DNA of 64,000 nt from Emticicia sp. BO119. Lineage in GTDB: Bacteria > Bacteroidota > Bacteroidia > Cytophagales > Spirosomataceae. The position numbers and the translations under genes are program-made. The DNA lies in NCBI RefSeq assembly GCF_013912375.1, contig NZ_JACETV010000003.1:62001-126000 (forward strand), in the 5' to 3' direction. This document shows positions 54,761 through 63,227 of the stretch, piece by piece (the first letter of the stretch is position 1; each line of letters starts with the position of its first letter). The notes under the pieces are model-generated. The model was not told the DNA's origin, searched no databases, and saw only the letters and a list, made by a program, of their open reading frames with translations.

Positions 54761-57046
54761 GTGCAGAACAAGAACAATTACTTAGAGAAACTTAACCCAC
54801 CCCAACGAGAAGCTGTAACTCACCCTGAAGGCCCGCTGATGATTATTGCAGGTGCTGGTTCGGGCAAAACCCGTGTACTCACTTACAGAATTGCGTGGTT
54901 AATTGAGCAGGGTGTTGACCCTTTTAATATACTGTCTCTGACTTTTACTAATAAGGCAGCAGGCGAGATGCGTAACCGTATTCAACAGATTATTGGCGCA
55001 GATGCCAAAAACCTGTGGATGGGCACTTTTCACTCCATTTTTGCCAAAATTCTACGTTTTGAGGGTAAAAGATTGGGTTATACCTCTGATTTTACGATTT
55101 ATGATACCGACGATTCAAAATCTTTGATACGCAGTATTATTAAAGAATTGGGCCTTGACGATAAAACCTATCGCCCGAACTATGTTTTGAATCGTATCTC
55201 GAATGCAAAAAATGCTTTAGTATCGTGGGAGGCTTATGTCAATAATCCGATTTATATGGAAGACGATAAAGCTGCCCGTATGCCGGAAATAGGAAGACTA
55301 TATAAAACCTATCAGATGCGTTGTTTCCAGGCCAATGCGATGGACTTTGATGATTTATTGTTTAATACCAATGTACTTTTCCGCGACCATCTGGATATAC
55401 TAAATAAATACCAGCACAAGTTTAAACACGTGCTGGTTGATGAGTTTCAGGATACCAACGTATCGCAGTATCTGATTACCAAGAAGTTGTCTTCGGTGCA
55501 TCAGAATATCTGTGTGGTGGGTGATGATGCCCAGAGTATCTATGCTTTCCGCGGTGCAAATATCCAGAATATACTCAATTTCAAGAATGATTACCCGGAG
55601 TTGCACGTTGTTAAACTCGAGCAGAATTATCGTTCTACCAAAACGATTGTCAACGCAGCCAATTCTGTCATTGCCCGTAACAAAGAACAATTAGAAAAGA
55701 ATGTCTTTACTGACAACGAAGAAGGGCCCAAAATTGAGGTAATCAAAGCGGCCTCAGACAACGAAGAGGCACGGCTGATAGCCACTAATATCTTTGAAGC
55801 CAAAAATAATGAGGGGCTTAAAAACAGTGAGTTTTCGATTCTATATCGAACTAATGCCCAATCAAGAGCATTTGAAGAGGCTTTAAGAAAAATCAATATC
55901 AAGTATCGTATTGTAGGAGGCTTGTCTTTTTATCAAAGAAAAGAAATTAAAGACTTACTGGCTTATCTGCGTTTTACGGTCAATCAGAACGACGAAGAAG
56001 CTTTTAAGCGTATCATTAACTTGCCTAAACGGGGTATCGGTGATACAACGGTTGCCAAAATTGTAGTAACAGCGGCTGAAAATAACCGATCGGTATGGGA
56101 AGTTGTCAGCAATATTACTCAATTTGTAGCCGGACGGGCCGGACAGGCGATTGATGAATTTGCGACTCTTATCAAGAGTTTCAAACTGATGATTGATGAA
56201 GGCAAAGATGCCCATACAGTGGCTGCTTATATAGCTAAAACCTCGGGCATTCTACGCGAACTCTATGAAGACAAAACAGTAGAGGGGCTTTCGCGCTACG
56301 AAAACGTACAGGAGTTGCTCAACTCTGTAAAACAATTTGTAGATAACCCTGAAAATGAGGAAAAAACACTTAGTGCCTTTTTGCAAACCGTTACACTGAT
56401 GACCTCGGCTGATCAGGAAGATGAAGACGGTGACCATGAACGCGTAACATTGATGACCATACATGGTGCAAAGGGCCTGGAGTTCAAATATGTGTACATT
56501 GTCGGTCTGGAAGAAAACCTCTTTCCTTCGCAGATGATGCTGCAAAGCCGTACAGATTTAGAAGAAGAGCGAAGATTATTTTACGTAGCCATTACAAGAG
56601 CTGAGCAAAAACTGACTTTGAGTTATGCCGAAACACGCTATAATTACGGGCGGTTGAATTATTGTGAGCCAAGCCGGTTTTTAGAAGAGATAGACAAGAA
56701 TTTCTTACAGATGTCGAAAAATCGCTCGGTTTCTTTTGACAACACGCCGGTTAGAAATGATCGTCCGACTCCGACCCTTTCGTTTGCTAAAAAAGAGAGC
56801 ATTATCTCAAACCTGAAACCTGTACAAAAAGCAGTAGCAACCACCCAGCATACGCCATCAGGTGATTTTGTGGCAAGTGATACAAGTAATTTAAAAGAGG
56901 GAGATAAAGTAGAACATCCGAAATTCGGCTTTGGCACCGTAAAAAAAATGGATGTAAATGGCACTGACAGAAAAGCAACTATTGTATTTGACGGGCAGGG
57001 AGAGAAGACTTTGTTGTTGAGTTTTGCCAAGTTGAAGATATTGTAA
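54761..57046 (+). CDS. UvrD/PcrA-type 3'-5' DNA helicase
   Basis: A 761-residue superfamily 1 helicase with a GTG start. The motifs occur in order: Q motif LNPPQREAV, motif I GAGSGKTRVL (about residue 30), Ia LTFTNKAAGEMR, II LVDEFQDTN (about 226), III GDDAQSIYAFRGA, IV EQNYRST, V VTLMTIHGAKGLEF (about 565) and VI YVAITRAEQKLTL. The C-terminal 60 residues (VEHPKFGFGTVKKMD onward) form the Tudor-like domain of PcrA that binds RNA polymerase. It acts in nucleotide excision repair, replication restart and clearing of stalled polymerase. Length is normal for PcrA. Confidence 0.95.
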   Translation: MQNKNNYLEKLNPPQREAVTHPEGPLMIIAGAGSGKTRVLTYRIAWLIEQGVDPFNILSLTFTNKAAGEMRNRIQQIIGADAKNLWMGTFHSIFAKILRFEGKRLGYTSDFTIYDTDDSKSLIRSIIKELGLDDKTYRPNYVLNRISNAKNALVSWEAYVNNPIYMEDDKAARMPEIGRLYKTYQMRCFQANAMDFDDLLFNTNVLFRDHLDILNKYQHKFKHVLVDEFQDTNVSQYLITKKLSSVHQNICVVGDDAQSIYAFRGANIQNILNFKNDYPELHVVKLEQNYRSTKTIVNAANSVIARNKEQLEKNVFTDNEEGPKIEVIKAASDNEEARLIATNIFEAKNNEGLKNSEFSILYRTNAQSRAFEEALRKINIKYRIVGGLSFYQRKEIKDLLAYLRFTVNQNDEEAFKRIINLPKRGIGDTTVAKIVVTAAENNRSVWEVVSNITQFVAGRAGQAIDEFATLIKSFKLMIDEGKDAHTVAAYIAKTSGILRELYEDKTVEGLSRYENVQELLNSVKQFVDNPENEEKTLSAFLQTVTLMTSADQEDEDGDHERVTLMTIHGAKGLEFKYVYIVGLEENLFPSQMMLQSRTDLEEERRLFYVAITRAEQKLTLSYAETRYNYGRLNYCEPSRFLEEIDKNFLQMSKNRSVSFDNTPVRNDRPTPTLSFAKKESIISNLKPVQKAVATTQHTPSGDFVASDTSNLKEGDKVEHPKFGFGTVKKMDVNGTDRKATIVFDGQGEKTLLLSFAKLKIL

Positions 57047-57057
57047 CAAATACTATA

Positions 57058-57098
57058 AAAGCAAGAAAGCCTGTTCGATGAACAGGCTTTCTTGCTTT
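57058..57098. terminator. Bidirectional terminator between helicase and DCC genes
   Basis: A perfect 19-bp stem (57058-57076 with 57080-57098), 3-nt loop, containing AAAGCAAGAAAGCCTG arms. Its right arm includes the stop codon of the convergent DCC gene. Confidence 0.85.
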
Positions 57099-57486
57099 AT
57101 AAAAACCTCGCTCTCAACTCAGGCGTGGGCAATCGACATGCATCCATTTTACCCATAAACCGATAACGGTTTTTAGCTACTATATCATAAACAAAATCGC
57201 GGATAAACTTAGGGACTATCTTAAAACCATAGAGCAATTTCCACAGTCCGTTCATATTACGGGCTATTTCCAGCGCTGCATCAGATTTCTGATAGAGTTT
57301 ACCGTCTTTCTCCAGTATTACACTATCAAAGTCAGTGATAACCTTTATGTTGTGTTTTGCAAGAATTTCTCTTCCCGGTTCTGATTGCAGGGCGGCAAAT
57401 CTGAATACGCCTTTCGGGTCTCTGTCAATCAGAAAATTGATGGAGGCATTACAGAAATTACAAACACCATCAAATAAGATAATCAT
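57097..57486 (-). CDS. DCC family thiol-disulfide protein (DUF393)
   Basis: A 129-residue protein of the DCC family, named after its N-terminal motif: here FDGVCNFCNASINFLIDRD, with Asp, Cys12 and Cys15 forming a thioredoxin-like CxxC. The family includes YuxK-like proteins and is thought to act in thiol-disulfide exchange; substrates are unknown. There is no signal peptide, so it is cytoplasmic. It follows ccmE on the same strand by 3 bp, so it belongs to the cytochrome c maturation transcript, where a thiol protein makes sense. Confidence 0.85.
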   Translation of the reverse strand: MIILFDGVCNFCNASINFLIDRDPKGVFRFAALQSEPGREILAKHNIKVITDFDSVILEKDGKLYQKSDAALEIARNMNGLWKLLYGFKIVPKFIRDFVYDIVAKNRYRFMGKMDACRLPTPELRARFL

Positions 57487-57489
57487 TTT

Positions 57490-57942
57490 TTAGTTGTTTT
57501 GCATCGAAACTGCCTGTTTCTCTCCTTCCGGATTCAACTCTCCGTTATTGTATTTCGACGGGCATTTCAACAAGATTTGTTCGGCACGAAAAACTTTATT
57601 CTGCAAATCCATGCTACCAACTACCACCACTTTCTCTGATTTATCAAGATCCTGTGGTTTGGGTTGATTGTAAATAACCCTTTCTTCACGTTGCAATGAA
57701 TCAATCATTGTAAACTGAAAGCTATTCGGGTCAGTTACAGGGTCATAAATCATGCCTAAGATATTTCCCTGTGCATCTTTCTTTAAACTACCAACTACGT
57801 GAATAGACTTATTGTTTCCGTTTTTTGCTAATTCTTCTGCTTCGCTGAACCCAACGTAAGTACTGGCATCGCCCACAGTAGAAATAATGATTCCAACGGC
57901 TATCGCAATGACGCCCAATGCGATGATATGTGATTTTTTCAT
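57490..57942 (-). CDS. ccmE: Cytochrome c maturation protein CcmE, CxxxY variant
   Basis: A 150-residue heme chaperone with one N-terminal membrane anchor (about residues 7-25) and a periplasmic OB-fold domain. The heme-attachment motif, HxxxY in classic CcmE, reads Cys127-Pro-Ser-Lys-Tyr131 here. CxxxY forms are known in some other lineages and bind heme through Cys. It receives heme from CcmC and passes it to the apocytochrome ligation machinery. Its ATG overlaps the ccmD stop by 4 bp (ATGA), proving coupled translation. Confidence 0.9.
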   Translation of the reverse strand: MKKSHIIALGVIAIAVGIIISTVGDASTYVGFSEAEELAKNGNNKSIHVVGSLKKDAQGNILGMIYDPVTDPNSFQFTMIDSLQREERVIYNQPKPQDLDKSEKVVVVGSMDLQNKVFRAEQILLKCPSKYNNGELNPEGEKQAVSMQNN

Positions 57943-58145
57943 AAACCTTTTTCTATTTTACTAATCTTTCTATCTAACAAAACTAAGTACCCAATAATTC
58001 CCGCAAGAACTACGGCTATCACTGCTACAACCACCCATATTTTTCCGTCTTCACGCATTTTATCTGCCATTTCTACTTCCTGTTGTGCAAACAGATTGGT
58101 TGAGATAAGGAGGGTTAGGGTTAAAAGTGCTATTATTTTTTTCAT
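57939..58145 (-). CDS. ccmD: CcmD-like small membrane protein
   Basis: A 68-residue protein. An N-terminal hydrophobic stretch (2-20) looks like a cleavable signal ending at AQQE, and a single membrane helix (about residues 36-58, WVVVAVIAVVLAGIIGYLVL) is followed by a basic tail (DRKISKIEKGL). Size, topology and position between ccmC and ccmE fit CcmD, which stabilises holo-CcmE release from CcmC. CcmD sequences are poorly conserved, so the call rests mainly on context. Confidence 0.75.
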   Translation of the reverse strand: MKKIIALLTLTLLISTNLFAQQEVEMADKMREDGKIWVVVAVIAVVLAGIIGYLVLLDRKISKIEKGL

Positions 58146-58179
58146 GTATATCGATGTTAATCAAAATTGCAAATAAAAC

Positions 58180-58845
58180 CTAAAATTGCTCAGTCTTCAA
58201 TCTTTTAATGATTCTCACTCTGATTCTTAAGCTGGTTATCCAGACGCCTAAGAGTGTCCAGCCGATAATAGCAGGATAAAACACCAATCTTACGCGGTTA
58301 TCCATATCATATTTACCAAAGGCAGGGTTACCGCCATTGCCGGGGTGTAATGAATCTGTCAGGCGGGGTAATATCCATACCAGAGGCATAAAGGCCGCAA
58401 AGGCGAAAATATTATATACTGCCGAGAGGCGACCTCTTTTCTGTTCGTCTTCGAATGAGCTTCTCAGAATAAAGTAGGCTGCATATATCAATAAGCCCAC
58501 TTCAACTGCAATTAGTTTCGGGTCTTTTGGGAGTGGGTCTCCCCAGGTATAGTTGCCCCATACTGCTCCGGTAGCAAAGCCTAATACGCCATAAAGCATG
58601 GCTGTATTGGCAAATTCAGCCGAATACTCATCGTGTTGTATGTTTCCACCTCTCAGGTATTTAATGGCAAACCATGCCGAAGCTATCATCAGGGTCATCA
58701 TGCCAAACCACAAAGGCACGTGAAAATATACGTTACGAAGGGTTTCGTTAAGGATAGGCTGACGAGGAATAGTGCCGATCAGCCCTTGTATAATTGTGTA
58801 GAACAAAAGCACTACACATACTATTTTCCACCAGGTTTTTCTCAT
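58180..58845 (-). CDS. ccmC: Heme exporter/cytochrome c biogenesis protein CcmC
   Basis: A 221-residue membrane protein with six helices. The heme-handling tryptophan-rich motif is present as AVWGNYTWGDPLPKDPKL (about residue 117). The external heme-ligand His are in NVYFHVPLWFGMM (about residue 42) and in the LHPGNGGN loop. CcmC loads heme onto CcmE. The tryptophan motif is shorter in aromatic residues than the E. coli WGTWWVWD, which is common in this phylum. It starts 101 bp after the ccmB stop. Confidence 0.9.
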   Translation of the reverse strand: MRKTWWKIVCVVLLFYTIIQGLIGTIPRQPILNETLRNVYFHVPLWFGMMTLMIASAWFAIKYLRGGNIQHDEYSAEFANTAMLYGVLGFATGAVWGNYTWGDPLPKDPKLIAVEVGLLIYAAYFILRSSFEDEQKRGRLSAVYNIFAFAAFMPLVWILPRLTDSLHPGNGGNPAFGKYDMDNRVRLVFYPAIIGWTLLGVWITSLRIRVRIIKRLKTEQF

Positions 58846-58946
58846 AAGTAAATAATCGTGAATCAGCGAATGGCGAATATCATGAAAAATATGCTAATTC
58901 TTTCCAGACACTTAATATTATAAAAACTTTCTATTCAATATGTTTC

Positions 58947-59609
58947 TTAGCTTCTCCACAAATACGGAAAAAGCAAATAACTGATACTTAAGACAATAGC
59001 ATCAATGGCTAATAAAATAGCTATTTCATCATAACTTGTGTTCCAACCCAAGCCGTCCATTGCACTTTTAGATAATTTGGTTATCATCATCAGCATAGGC
59101 AGGATAATCGGGAAACTCAGAATAGCCATCAGGGTTGAGGTATTTTCGGCTTTAGAGGCAATACCCGCTACCATTGTAAGGGTAGTAGAAAAACCTATAG
59201 AGCCTAACAGAATACTGACTAAGTACATTGGTAGATTAACTACCGGATTCCCAAGCATGACCGCATACACCACAAAACCTAATACCGACAATACTAACAT
59301 CAGCAAGGTATTATATATTATCTTCGATATAATAATTCCTTGCGGACTTGCCAGCGTATAGTAGTAGAGTTGTCGGCCTGCACCCTCTTGTGTAAAGCTT
59401 TTGGTGATGGAATTAACCGCGGTAAACAATAAAATAATCCAGAAGAGGGTATTCCAGGTAATAGGCTCAATAATGTCAACTTTCAGCTTAAAGCTCATAT
59501 AGCAAACGAAAACCGTACTTATAATGTATAGAAGCATGCCATTAAGGGCATATTTCTGACGCCATTCTAATCGGATTTCTTTTTCTATTAGTGCTTTGAT
59601 TTCTTGCAT
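58947..59609 (-). CDS. ccmB: Heme exporter protein CcmB
   Basis: A 220-residue ABC permease component with six hydrophobic segments. The N-terminal IKALIEKEIRLEWRQKYALN is the characteristic cytoplasmic start of CcmB, and FTQEGAGRQLYYYTLASPQG (about residues 72-91) is the conserved loop. CcmB works with the ATPase CcmA to release heme-loaded CcmE from CcmC. No ccmA is encoded next to it or elsewhere in the window. It is the first gene of the minus-strand ccm cluster. Confidence 0.9.
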   Translation of the reverse strand: MQEIKALIEKEIRLEWRQKYALNGMLLYIISTVFVCYMSFKLKVDIIEPITWNTLFWIILLFTAVNSITKSFTQEGAGRQLYYYTLASPQGIIISKIIYNTLLMLVLSVLGFVVYAVMLGNPVVNLPMYLVSILLGSIGFSTTLTMVAGIASKAENTSTLMAILSFPIILPMLMMITKLSKSAMDGLGWNTSYDEIAILLAIDAIVLSISYLLFPYLWRS

Positions 59610-59944
59610 GTATCAACCACGATTGCCTTGCTGTACCTATCGTGCTGCAAAGGTACTATGCAAACTTATACGATTTTATGATTTTAATTCTTTTTTTCGG
59701 GTTTTTTCCCGATGATATTTACATATTCATTTACCACAACTGTCAAAAACTAATGATAGCCCCAAAGTACACCAATGGCCTGACGTGTTGCAATTCTTTT
59801 TTGTAGGGTTAGACAAAAACCTGTACCCAGTGGGCTTTATTGTTGTTCAATTGTAGCAGAATAGAGTTGTATGATAAAAATCATTTTTATTTACGAACCA
59901 AAACTATTAAACTTGCGTTCAATTTAAAATAATTCTAAATAAGT
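59610..59944. other. Divergent intergenic region, 335 bp, between ccmB and feoA
   Basis: Holds the promoters of the ccm cluster (minus) and feoAB (plus). A Fur-like palindrome lies at 59922-59940, and a possible -7 element TAAACTTG at 59908-59915. No coding frame longer than about 17 codons was noticed. Confidence 0.55.
59922..59940 (+). promoter_or_regulatory. Fur-family 7-1-7 type operator upstream of feoA
   Basis: ATTTAAAATAATTCTAAAT is a 19-bp palindrome with one mismatched pair around a single central A; the core TTAAAAT-A-ATTCTAA has the 7-1-7 spacing of Fur/PerR boxes. It ends 4 bp before the GTG start of feoA, so a bound repressor would block transcription or initiation of the ferrous iron genes. 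Confidence 0.6.
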
Positions 59945-60190
59945 GTGGTAAAGTTTTCAGAAAAAACTGTTGCAGACCTAAACATTGGAGAGAAAGGAAT
60001 CATTAATACTTTTAAAGACCCTGCTATGTCTTTGAAATTGTTAGAGATGGGCTGTTTACCCGGAACTGAAGTTACCTTAGATTTCATTGCTCCATTAGGT
60101 TGCCCCGTTGGTATCAGAGTAGCGGGCTATCATCTTTCACTAAGAAAGAGAGAAGCGGCAACCATTGTGTTAAAACCTAACCAGGCGTAG
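59945..60190 (+). CDS. feoA: Ferrous iron transport protein A
   Basis: An 81-residue cytoplasmic protein with the SH3-like FeoA fold: DLNIGEKGIINTF, then LKLLEMGCLPGTEVTLDFIA and a final VAGYHLSLRKREAATIVL. It starts at a GTG directly after the Fur-like operator. FeoA assists the Fe2+ channel FeoB. The feoB start lies 36 bp downstream, with a hairpin spanning the feoA stop codon. Confidence 0.9.
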   Translation: MVKFSEKTVADLNIGEKGIINTFKDPAMSLKLLEMGCLPGTEVTLDFIAPLGCPVGIRVAGYHLSLRKREAATIVLKPNQA

Positions 60191-60205
60191 GCAATTTGCC
60201 TGGTT
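60179..60205 (+). other. Intercistronic hairpin at the feoA stop
   Basis: AACCAGGC (60179-60186) pairs with GCCTGGTT (60198-60205), 8 bp perfect, enclosing the feoA stop codon. No T tract follows immediately, so it may tune relative feoA/feoB expression or mRNA decay rather than terminate. Confidence 0.5.
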
Positions 60206-60226
60206 GTTAAATTTTTTGGATTTAAG

Positions 60227-62335
60227 GTGAAAGAAAAAAAAGTTATAGCCCTGTTGGGTAACCCAAATGCAGGTAAATCTTCTCTATTTAATCAATTGAC
60301 CGGACTCCGACAAAAAATCGGAAACTTTCCGGGTGTTACGGTTGATAAAAAAATAGGCTTCTGCCGTTTAGATTCAAAAACTGATATTGAAATTCTTGAC
60401 TTACCCGGCACTTATAGTATTTATCCTAATTCGCTCGACGAGCAGGTTGTATTAGAAGTATTGGCTAATCCTGAACACCCTGAATACCCTGATGTAGCCG
60501 TAGTAGTAGCCGATGCCTCGAACCTGAAACGCAATATGTTGCTTTTTGAACAGGTAAGCGATTTAGGTATTCCGACGGTACTTGCCTTGAATATGCTTGA
60601 TGTTGCACAGGAAATGGGTATTTCAATAGACTCAGGAAAGCTCTCAAAGATTTTAGGTGTACCTGTAGTAGAATTAAACGCCAGACAGGGAATCGGAATT
60701 GAAGGCTTGAAATACACAATTCTGAACCAGCTTGAAGCCCGGAAGATACATATTAATCCGCCTTTATTCGACGATAAATCAGAAGCAATTGCCTCTGAGG
60801 TTCGTAAAAAATATAATATCTCTAACAAATATCTGGCTTTACAGTATGCGGCGCAGTCGCCCAAAATGATGTTTTTAGGTGATACTGCCCAGAAAGATCT
60901 GCAAGCATTGGTTGAGAAATACAACTTCAATGCTGATGCCTTCCAATCAGCTGAGACCATTGATCGTTATCATGACATCAGCGGAACACTCACACAGGTA
61001 GTTTACGAAACCGGCGAACAAAAAGAAACGGTATCAGAAAAAATTGATAAGATACTGCTGCACCGTATCTGGGGATACGTTATTTTCCTGAGTATCCTTT
61101 TTCTGATTTTCCAATCGGTTTTTTCTTTTGCTGAGTATCCTATGGACCTGATTGACCAGGGAGTGGCAGGTTTGAATGACTGGCTCAAATCAGTATTACC
61201 TGATAGTATTCTCGTAAGTTTATTAACCGATGGATTGATTGCGGGGGTTGGAGGCGTAGTTATTTTTATTCCACAGATTGCCTTTTTATTTGCCTTTATT
61301 TCGATTCTTGAAGAATCAGGCTATATGGCTCGTGTAGTGGTACTGATGGATAAACTCATTCGCCGCTTTGGTATGAGTGGTAAATCGGTTGTGCCCTTGA
61401 TTTCGAGCATGGCTTGCGCAGTGCCCGCTATTATGTCGGCACGTACTATTGGTAGCTGGAAAGACCGCCTGATTACTATTATGGTTACGCCCCTGATGAG
61501 TTGCTCGGCAAGGTTACCGATTTATACGATTCTGATAGCCCTTGTTGTGCCTGACACAAAAATATTAGGGATATTTAACCTACAGGGTATCGCCCTGATG
61601 GGCTTGTATCTTTTAGGTTTTTTCTCGGCTCTGGTGGCAGGCTGGCTTATGAAACTGATCCTGAAATCGAAAGAGCGCAGCTACTTTATTATGGAACTGC
61701 CCACCTATAAAATGCCTCGCTGGAAACAAGTAGGGTTTATGATTTTAGAAAAAGTAAAAACCTTTGTTTTTGAAGCCGGAAAAGTAATTGTGGCTATTTC
61801 GATAGTACTGTGGGTGTTAGCGTCTTATGGCCCTGGCGATGGAATGGATCAGGCAGAAAAGCGAGTAATTGCTGCTAACCCAAGCCAGGTAGAAGAAAAT
61901 TTAGCTTCAAAAATAGCGGCCGTCAGACTCGAAAATTCCTATGCAGGGCATTTTGGCAAATTCATTGAACCCGCTATTGCTCCTTTAGGTTACGACTGGA
62001 AAATCGGCATTGCGCTGATTACTTCTTTTGCTGCCCGTGAGGTATTTGTGGGAACGGTTTCAACCATTTATAGCATAGGCGCCGACCCCGACGACGAAAC
62101 AACCATTAAAGAAAGACTTCGCAATGAGATTAATGCCAATACAGGCAAGCCTTCGTTCTCATTGGCTACTTCTTTTTCATTACTGATATTCTATGTATTT
62201 GCTATGATGTGTATGAGTACCATTGCCACAGTTTATCGGGAAACTAAAGGCTGGAAATGGCCACTCATTCAGTTAGGCTATATGTCGGTACTGGCTTATG
62301 TGGCGGCATTGGTGGTATATCAGGTTCTGAAATAA
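60227..62335 (+). CDS. feoB: Ferrous iron transport protein B
   Basis: A 702-residue Fe2+ transporter with a GTG start. The N-terminal G domain has G1 GNPNAGKSSLFNQLTG (about residues 11-26), G2 in FPGVTVDKK, G3 LPGTYSIYP and G4 NMLD; a helical guanine-dissociation-inhibitor domain (about 170-260) follows. The membrane part (about 280-700) carries the two GATE-type repeats with SGKSVVPLISSMACAVPAIM and TPLMSCSARLPIYT (pore-lining Cys residues) and the late SFAAREVFVGTV. With feoA it forms an operon, probably repressed by iron through the upstream palindrome. Confidence 0.97.
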   Translation: MKEKKVIALLGNPNAGKSSLFNQLTGLRQKIGNFPGVTVDKKIGFCRLDSKTDIEILDLPGTYSIYPNSLDEQVVLEVLANPEHPEYPDVAVVVADASNLKRNMLLFEQVSDLGIPTVLALNMLDVAQEMGISIDSGKLSKILGVPVVELNARQGIGIEGLKYTILNQLEARKIHINPPLFDDKSEAIASEVRKKYNISNKYLALQYAAQSPKMMFLGDTAQKDLQALVEKYNFNADAFQSAETIDRYHDISGTLTQVVYETGEQKETVSEKIDKILLHRIWGYVIFLSILFLIFQSVFSFAEYPMDLIDQGVAGLNDWLKSVLPDSILVSLLTDGLIAGVGGVVIFIPQIAFLFAFISILEESGYMARVVVLMDKLIRRFGMSGKSVVPLISSMACAVPAIMSARTIGSWKDRLITIMVTPLMSCSARLPIYTILIALVVPDTKILGIFNLQGIALMGLYLLGFFSALVAGWLMKLILKSKERSYFIMELPTYKMPRWKQVGFMILEKVKTFVFEAGKVIVAISIVLWVLASYGPGDGMDQAEKRVIAANPSQVEENLASKIAAVRLENSYAGHFGKFIEPAIAPLGYDWKIGIALITSFAAREVFVGTVSTIYSIGADPDDETTIKERLRNEINANTGKPSFSLATSFSLLIFYVFAMMCMSTIATVYRETKGWKWPLIQLGYMSVLAYVAALVVYQVLK

Positions 62336-62352
62336 GTAAAAACCTCAGCTAT

Positions 62353-63000
62353 TTATTTCTTTGCTACGATTTTCATCTGGAGTTCAATTTTATCCGAAAC
62401 AGTCTGATCAGCTAAATTATCATAAAACTTTCCTGATGCATAGCGGATACCCCACTTTGTGCGGTCGATAGTCACTTTGCCATCTGCTTTGGCAATCCCA
62501 TCTTTTAAGTCCATTCTGGCCGGAAAAGTGACGGGGTTTGTAATACCTTTAATGGTCAGGTTTCCTGTAACTTTTATACTGTCGCGAATAATGGAGTCCA
62601 CTTTCGTAATAGCGAATATAGTAATCGGGAATTTTTCGACATCAAAATAATCTGCCGATTTTAAGTGTTTAATTGGGGTATTTTTGTCCGTCTTATCTCC
62701 ATACTCAATTGTATTCATATCAATTTCAAACGTACCCCCAACCAATTGTTTTTTTTCAATCATCAGTTCACCTTTTGATAGGTAAACATATCCTTTATGT
62801 TCTTTAGCAAAGTCAAAAACCATAAATCCCTCCCATGTAACTACACTTTCTTTGGTATCTAAGATATATTTTTCTCCTAATGATGATGATGCACTTGCCT
62901 GTGCATTAGTTGCGTTTCTCTCTTTTGCAGGTCCGCTACAACCGAAAAACAAAGAGGCATTCAACAAAATTAAATAAGTGACTGATTGCTTGTTATTCAT
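62353..63000 (-). CDS. YceI family lipoprotein
   Basis: A 215-residue protein with a lipoprotein-type signal (LILLNASLFFGC, Cys21 as the likely lipidated residue). The mature part is one YceI domain (about 45-213), a lipocalin-like beta barrel that binds polyisoprenoids in structural studies: YILDTKESVVTWEG opens it, VGGTFEIDMNTIEYGD follows, and the final strand is SDKIELQMKIVAKK. It should reside in the periplasm, anchored to a membrane. It converges with feoB with a 17-bp gap. Confidence 0.9.
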   Translation of the reverse strand: MNNKQSVTYLILLNASLFFGCSGPAKERNATNAQASASSSLGEKYILDTKESVVTWEGFMVFDFAKEHKGYVYLSKGELMIEKKQLVGGTFEIDMNTIEYGDKTDKNTPIKHLKSADYFDVEKFPITIFAITKVDSIIRDSIKVTGNLTIKGITNPVTFPARMDLKDGIAKADGKVTIDRTKWGIRYASGKFYDNLADQTVSDKIELQMKIVAKK

Positions 63001-63099
63001 ATTACAGATAGTATTTTGTGATTTTTTATTACCCGATATTTAGACAAACTTATAAGAGCTAAGACCTACTATGGTGAATAGCCTGTAAAAAGATGTAAA

Positions 63100-63222
63100 T
63101 CAAATGTAAATTGTTTGGGCAAGAAAATCAGTCTGTCTATACGGCATCAATTCAATGCCAGGGTATTTTTTAAACAGGTTCTCAATATTTTCTACTAATT
63201 TTGCATTCAATTTTATTTTCAT
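63100..63222 (-). CDS. Possible 40-aa small protein divergent from groES-like gene
   Basis: An ATG-started ORF (MKIKLNAKLVENIENLFKKY at the N terminus, ending LAQTIYI) in the YceI-GroES gap. It is Lys- and Leu-rich with an amphipathic helix, and the start lies 5 bp from the divergent groES-like ATG. It may be a real short gene, or the 5' remnant of a longer gene. No homologue recognised. Confidence 0.3.
   Translation of the reverse strand: MKIKLNAKLVENIENLFKKYPGIELMPYRQTDFLAQTIYI
63196..63203 (+). promoter_or_regulatory. Putative -7 element for the GroES-like gene
   Basis: TAATTTTG fits TAnnTTTG, 24 bp before the ATG at 63228. It also overlaps the reverse-strand 40-aa ORF. Confidence 0.3.
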
Positions 63223-63227
63223 GATTT

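Noticed and set aside
60421-60960. A 179-codon minus-strand frame inside feoB
   Set aside because: It is antisense to the conserved G domain and lacks any recognisable protein pattern.
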